DNA of 64,000 nt from assembly GCA_027625915.1 (NCBI GenBank), contig JANTQA010000048.1, forward strand, positions 124,001-188,000, in the 5' to 3' direction. Both the position numbers and the translations under genes were made by a program. This stretch comes from Anaeramoeba flamelloides (taxonomy: Eukaryota > Metamonada > Anaeramoebidae). The notes below the pieces were generated by a model. That model was not told the DNA's origin, did no database searches, and was given only the letters and a program-made list of their open reading frames with translations. The first letter of the stretch is position 1; every line of letters begins with the position of its first letter. This document shows positions 58,901 to 64,000 of the stretch, piece after piece.

Positions 58901-61900
58901 AAATGCAGATTTTATTCTTAAATTATTGGGTTTTTTACTAATACATAGATCATTTTTAATTGATGAAATCAACAAATATTCCTCTACTTGACGTTGAGAT
59001 TTTTTAGAGACATTTGAACCATGTAGCACTAATGTTGTTATGTCCAATAACAACACACTTTGTTCCTAGGCTTCTCCTTGGTAGACGCTAATCCCTTAAT
59101 TTTTTTTCTTGTTAAAATAAATATTTTTCCCAATACTTTTAAAACTTCGTAAATCAATATTTAAATGTGAAAAAAAGCCATTTAAAGCCGTTTTAAAAAC
59201 GTGTGATGAAAAGGCTTTCAAAAGGATCAATAAAATAGATACTGTTCTTCAATAGAGCTATTTTTGTAGCTACATTAAAAAAAATTTTAATTCAACTTTT
59301 TTAAAAGTGCCGCAACTTTATATTTTTTTTTATACTTATTTCTATTCTCAAATCAATTTACCGTTCGGGGAAAAAGTGAAACAGGGAAAAAACAGTTCAA
59401 CACGGTTTTTTATTGGGAACATTAATAGATCCTGTTAATGAAATGTAAGATCTAATTGATAAAAGAAATAAATTAACTTCAAAGAATAATCCATTATATT
59501 ATTATCAATCGAATCAATAAAAACAATTTAAATCTCCTTTATTATCTAAATCATTAGAGTGGTTTTGGAGAACTCAAAAAATAGTTAATTTTTTCAACAA
59601 ATTTTTAATATTGATCGATCAATCAAATAAAAGCCCATACCCAAAAGATAATATTATAAAAAAATTATTGTGTTTAATCCTTCATTTTGTCTTAAATCAT
59701 TTATTTTTTCTATTTACTAATTGATCTTACTTTGAATTTTTCAGGTTCTATTAATTTTCCCAATAAAAAACCGTGTTGAACTTTTTTTCCAAATGGTTAA
59801 GGGGGTAAGTACATTTTTCATTTTTTGAGTGCCACCATTTATGTAAAACTGAATTATTCAAATCATTTCTTTTGCCAAATACATTGATATTTTCATAAAT
59901 ACTAGAGTGGAATATATTCTAGTAATAGATATTTTCATACCAACAAAAAAACGCAAATCAAAAAAATGAAAAAAGTGATCAAAAAAAAATAAATAAAAAT
60001 CATTTATTACTTGATCTTATCTCTAAAATTTTACACAATTACTTATTCTTTATTTGGTTTTATTTTTAATTCTTTATGAAAAAAATTTTAATTGGAAAAT
60101 TTTTGATAAACAAATTACTGTTTATTTTGAAAGAATTTCCAAAATGAATTTAAAAATCCTATTTTCATTTATGTCATCTAATTCTGGTTTGGGTTCAGAA
60201 AATCAGAGATTTTTTTAATTCTTCTTGAGAATAGGGGTTTATTGTGTAAATTCGTTTGATTTTATAATTATTTATTTTCCATTAAAATGAGAACTCAAAA
60301 AAATTCTGAATCTGATTGGAATTTGTTATTGAATTTCTGAATTATTTTGATTTGAATCTTTTGTAACTGTTTTTTGATTCCAAGAATTCAACTCCTTTCT
60401 TTTAATTTTTGAAATAGTATTCCTTGTTTTGGCTTCGTTTGAGAAAAATATTTTAAAATTGAATTTTGAAAGCAAATTTGTCACAAAAGGTTTTTTAAAA
60501 TAATAATAAATAGTAATGGGGCGAGAAATTCAAGGAAAAAAATAGTTTGCATGAATGCAAACTAAGAAGATAAAGAAAACCAATCTTCAAAAATAAGCTT
60601 TTATCGATTTTTTTTTTTTTCATTCTTGATTTCAACAAATTTATTTGGAATGGTGATCTTTCGTGTTTGGTCTTCTAAAAGAAAATATTTGTTTCAAATG
60701 CACACCCTTTCGGGTATGTTTTGTTGGTTTACTGTTTGGTTAATTTCGATCATTGGTATAAACACATTTCTAGATCCAAAACTTTAATTAATAAAACCAA
60801 AAATTGAATCAAAAAAAATGTTCAAAAAATTGAAAAAATTAAGATTCAACTCTGAATTACTTTGATTCCATTCACGAATAGACGAGTGGATGGTGTTTTG
60901 GTTTAAAAGTTACAATATCTGGTGGCACTCAAAAAATATTTTTTCAGTAATGTTAACACAATTAAAAATTTTCTAAATGGTAAAATGTACTTACTTCCTT
61001 AAGGTATTTCCAAAAAAGTGTGATATTTTTTTGTTTTTTAAAAATAATACTCTCTTTGTAAGTTTGCTATATTCATACATTGGTGATATAAAATTAAGAG
61101 CAATCTTAAAAACTAATTGAATTAGAACCTTTGTTTATTTAAAAATATGTTCTTTAAATATTTCCAAAAAATGGAAAAAAAATTCTCTCTTTTTTTTTTT
61201 TTCTAAAAAAGAGTGAGTACTAAAAGTTCACCTGTTTGTCCCTCGGTTTTCCAGAATTTGGAATAATGGAGTCAAATCAAAGATATTTACTCCACTCTTT
61301 TGAATTACAGAAAACCTTCGTTAACTTTTCTCGGGTTTTCTATTTATTTAGAAAATCAATAGATTTTCGTTAGGTTTTTTTGAGTTTTTGAAATAAACCG
61401 AAAATTTATTGAAATTTTCTGTTTATTTCAAAAAGTAAAAAAAACCTAGAACACTTCACAAATAAAATAGAAAACCTCAAAAAAACCTAGAAAACTTCAC
61501 ATAATAAAAATAATAATTAACTCAATAAAATCGTTGTTATGCTTTTTTTACCACAAGAAATGAGTGAAATTAAAAGAAAATTTCAAAAATTTTCTTTTTA
61601 CTTTAAGAAATAAAAAAATCCTAGACACTTAACGGGAATCTACGGGCACTTTCGTTAGCTTTTCCAAAATTCAAAAGAATTAAGTAGAATCATACGATTT
61701 TTCTCTATTCTTTAAAATTCTGGAAAAGATAGGCACTTGGCAGTACTCTACAGAACTTGACGGAACTCTACAATATTTGATAGCACTTGGCGGCACTCTA
61801 CTGAACCCCCCTAACCACTAATTTGAATTTAGAAATATTGTTGGAACAAGTGAGAGGGAGAGCGAATCTGGTAATTTCTCCCAAAAAACATACCCGCTCC

Positions 61901-62556
61901 ATAAATTGAGAGGGATTGTATTTCGATTTCATTCTTGTTTGGTTTTTATAATAGACCCAAAAAATATTAAATGTAGCGATTGTCAGGTTTAAAACGAAAT
62001 AATAAAAATAAGATAGCAATATAATCCGTTAATAAATTGAAAATATACCAATTTTGTAAGAAATTTTTGTTTTTGATGAATTATTTTTTTATATTCGTTT
62101 GCATTTAGAGTTCATTGATCAAATCTATTTATTTTAATAAAAATCATATTGCCAAAAATTCCCTAACTCTTCATTAAAAAAGAAAGAACAGTTTTTATGC
62201 ATTCATTTTTACAAAATTATTTTTCTCTTATTACTTTTTTAAAAATCTTGTTAATAATCATTTTCTTTACAATTATTCTTTTTTTTGAATAGTAAAAAAA
62301 AAGAAATTTTATTTTTATTATTTTTTTTTTTTTTTATTTTTCATAATTAATAACTTCTGATTAATTTATATACCATCCTTTCCAAATAAATTTTCAAATT
62401 ATTATTATTATTTAGGTACAAGAACCGCCCGAATTTGTTGGTTTGATGCCAAAAATTAAAACAGTTAACGTTGAATTGACAAAGGAACGGTTACAAACCA
62501 TGCTTGATGGATTGGTTAGAATAAACGAGCAATTGGTTAGTGTTACAAACAAATAA
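55987..62556 (+). CDS. COMMD9: COMMD9, COMM-domain protein of the Commander complex
   Basis: Three exons (55987-56145, 56262-56543, 62416-62556) give 193 residues (human COMMD9 has 198). Introns are 116 bp (GTAATA...AATAG) and 5872 bp (GTAAAA...TTTAG), all in phase 0. Residues 1 to about 112 form the helical HN domain. The COMM domain begins at LPKLISFDWRVDVKSASDL (115-133), which closely follows LVDFDWRVDVKTSSDS of COMMD9, and continues over the second splice to VQEPPEFVGLMPKIKTVNVE and LTKERLQTMLDGLVRINEQL, compare TLDTMLDGLGRIRDQL. This specific match separates it from the other nine COMMD paralogues. COMMD9 is one of ten subunits of the COMMD ring in Commander, which recycles membrane cargo from endosomes. 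An in-frame GTG upstream was not used; the ATG at 55987 gives a normal-length N-terminus. Confidence 0.95.
56788..57205. mobile_element. Family C MITE, copy 1 (about 418 bp)
   Basis: Inverted ends: AAAAAAGTTCAACACGGTTT at the left and AAACCGTGTTGAACTTTTTT at the right, about 28 bp of near-perfect TIR, extending outward as GTTTGG and CCCGAAC. Collinear with 59370-59797 over AATAATCCATTATATTATT, ATTTAAATCTCCTTTATTAT and TTTAATCCTTCATTTTGTCT. Flanking duplication is unclear. Confidence 0.87.
57354..57549. mobile_element. Family B palindromic MITE, copy 3 (196 bp, TA-flanked)
   Basis: Arms CAGTCAGTTCCACTTTTAAG and CTTAAAAGTGGAACTGACTG with almost perfect pairing over about 85 bp; TA flanks at 57352-57353 and 57550-57551. 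It lies in a transcribed intron, so the pre-mRNA can form a long hairpin. Confidence 0.95.
57623..57713. repeat. Hairpin with 32-bp arms (element J)
   Basis: Arms GGAAAATGCCACCCCACTTT and AAAGTGGAGTGACATTTTCC, continuing through CTTTTCAAGTAT and ATACTTGAAAAG. A related GGAAAATGCCACC occurs at 58290. Looks like a fold-back MITE; termini uncertain. Confidence 0.8.
58345..59096. mobile_element. Element G (752 bp) with TA-AGGG termini
   Basis: Left end TA-AGGGATTAGCGTCACCA; right end reversed TA-AGGGATTAGCGTCTACCA. TA flanks at 58343-58344 and 59097-59098. TIRs match over 16 of the first 17 positions. Contains no long frame. Terminus resembles those of H and L. Confidence 0.88.
59370..59797. mobile_element. 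Family C MITE, copy 2 (about 428 bp)
   Basis: Left end TA-CCGTTCGGGGAAAAAGT, with a short internal duplication (GAAACAGGGAAAAAACAG) before the shared GTTCAACACGGTTTTTTATT; right end AACCGTGTTGAACTTTTTTT then CCAAATGGT-TA. The right TA (59798-59799) is also the left TA of the adjoining L element. Confidence 0.82.
59800..60999. mobile_element. Family L element, copy 2 (1200 bp, TA-flanked)
   Basis: Left end TA-AGGGGGTAAGTACATTTT and right end reversed TA-AGGAAGTAAGTACATTTT; subterminal TTTTTTGAGTGCCACCA is also inverted at both ends. TA flanks at 59798-59799 and 61000-61001. Collinear with 34396-35624. No transposase frame remains. Confidence 0.9.
61300..61730. repeat. Repeat region D, copy 2
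   Basis: Same unit set as 15225-15665: AAAATCAATAGATTTTCGTTA, GAACACTTCACAAATAAAAT, GAAAACCTCAAAAAAACCTA. Internal direct and inverted copies make alignment ambiguous. Followed by a short run of GGCACTCTAC/GGAACTCTAC words at 61739-61803. Confidence 0.55.
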
Positions 62557-64000
62557 TCTAATTTAACTTTTTTCATTTTTAATATCTGAAAATAAAGATA
62601 TTAAATCTATTATTGGGCAGATACAATTAAAAAAAAAACAATAAATCATTTTTTTTTCATTAAGGAAAAAACATAATTTTTAGATATTATTATTATTATT
62701 TTAAAACGAGTTTTAATATTAATTAACTTTCCTCTTGAAGATTGATATTAAAAAAAAAAACCCAAAACCAAAGAGAAATTCATAAAATAACTAAACTTAA
62801 TATATTTGAGCTAAATGATTTTAATTTAGAGAATGAACATTTTTAAAATAAGTTGCTTTTTATTTTTTGATATTTCGAATCAATAGTTGATTTTAACTTG
62901 AATTTCATTAATAAATTCTTTCTTTTTATTCCATCTTTGGAGTTATTGGTTGAAAAACAAAAGACAAAAAGTCTAGGTTCAAATTTCAGAATTGGTTTGT
63001 GAAAATGAAAGGAGAATCTCAAAGAAGACAATAAAAGTATTTTAAATATAAAATAGTAGATCAAATAATCTTATTTTTCTTTTTTTTTTTTTTATCTCTT
63101 CTCGGGTTCTCTAACCTCCCCCATTCAAAATTTTTCACACGTCAAAATTAGATTTTTGAAAAAAAAATCTTAATAATCAATTCAAGAGGAAATACCAAAT
63201 TAGAACCATTTATTAATTGAAATGTTAACAATTGTTTATAAATTACAATAATCAGAAAACAAAAAATAATAAACTACCAATACTAATAAATTATCGGTGT
63301 GTTAAAAATTTTGGAGATGGGTAAAACAAAAAAATTTATCTGAAAATTTGATTAATTTCTATTAGGAATTATTGATTGATCAAATTGTTAGATAAATACC
63401 ATCAACTAATTTTATTTGAGTTCTTCTATTTTGAACAACTCAACTTTAAAATAATAAAGATCATTGAAAAAAAATTTGATCCAAAGAAACAAGTTAAGTA
63501 ATTCAAAAAATGAAATGAAAACAAAAACCAAAAAGTTAATAAATGATTTTTTTATTTTTCAAATAACAAGGTTTTTCACCAATTTGGATGAAATTATATT
63601 ATTGTGATTGTTTGAAACATTTGAGTTGTGTGGTTAATTTGGAATTTTAGTTTAACTATTTGTGTACAAAAGACATTTGAATATGGATTCTAATTTTGAA
63701 TTCTTTTTTTGAGATAGAATTCAACACAATACCTTCAATACATTAACCTATAGTTATAAGATTAAATCTGATAAATTTGGAAGATTCTACAAAATATATT
63801 AGATTTTGAAAAAAATGGTGAGTAGTAAAACAAAAAAATAATAATTTTCAAAATATAAAAAAAAGTCTTTAGGGTTTCACAAGTCCATATACTTTTATAA
63901 ATAAAAGTTTAAATTTAAAAAAAAAAAACAAACAATCTTTGAAAGTTTAATGATTATATATGTTAAAAAGAATACTATGTATTTTTATTACTTTTTATAA
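62557..64000. other. Region downstream of COMMD9 to the window edge
   Basis: About 1.4 kb of A/T-rich DNA. A 73-codon frame at 62843-63064 on the minus strand has no recognisable domain. No repeat with another copy in the window was seen. Confidence 0.55.

Larger units (their letters stand above)
56544..62415 (+). other. 5.9-kb second intron of COMMD9, a mosaic of DNA elements
   Basis: In order: C copy 1 (about 56788-57205), B copy 3 (57354-57549), a hairpin (57623-57713), G (58345-59096), C copy 2 (about 59370-59797), L copy 2 (59800-60999) and repeat D copy 2 (about 61300-61730). A minus-strand frame at 61798-62019, in slightly GC-richer DNA, is a possible gene scrap. No complete gene is nested in the intron. 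Confidence 0.85.

Noticed and set aside
1-64000. CRISPR array, rRNA genes, or a self-contained defence or toxin system
   Set aside because: No regularly spaced repeats, no rRNA-like high-GC block and no such protein families; gene content and introns are nuclear eukaryotic.

Overview
This window is a chromosomal segment from a very AT-rich, free-living-type protist nuclear genome. It holds ten spliced or single-exon protein genes separated by 1-7 kb of A/T-rich DNA, and no rRNA, tRNA, operon or CRISPR signal. Twelve GT-AG introns could be placed by reading frame and homology. The genetic code looks standard, and all nine stop codons that are visible are TAA. The lineage is not proven. K/E/N-rich linkers, a vWA-Hint protein, a COMMD protein and a HOOK-like protein fit a heterotrophic amoeba or flagellate (for example an Anaeramoeba-like metamonad or an amoebozoan) better than a fungus, plant or apicomplexan.

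Layout from left to right: a HOOK-type dynein-adaptor homologue (-, runs off the left edge, start 1835); an MBOAT lysophospholipid acyltransferase (-, 5127-9085, split by a 2.4 kb intron); a RAD52 homologue (-, 16110-16832); the splicing factor SNW1/SKIP (+, 18313-20643); an E3 ubiquitin ligase joining a RING1-IBR front half to an MYCBP2-type RING-Cys-relay back half (-, 21805-24137); a seven-TM membrane protein (-, 27349-34164); a VDAC-type porin (-, 37835-39112); the snoRNP methyltransferase fibrillarin (-, 42292-45720); a von Willebrand A / Hint protein (-, 48267-50282); and COMMD9 (+, 55987-62556, with a 5.9 kb intron). These are unrelated housekeeping and regulatory functions; nothing suggests a gene cluster acting together.

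The non-coding DNA and the long introns are a graveyard of short non-autonomous DNA transposons (MITEs) with terminal inverted repeats (TIRs) and TA target duplications. I could define about ten families by comparing copies within the window. Several are nested, and four elements share TIRs that begin TA-AGGG. No transposase gene is present. The two most interesting signals are the chimeric E3 ligase, which keeps all four relay residues of MYCBP2 but lacks a recognisable RBR Rcat domain, and the TA-flanked element population that fills the long introns, especially that of COMMD9.
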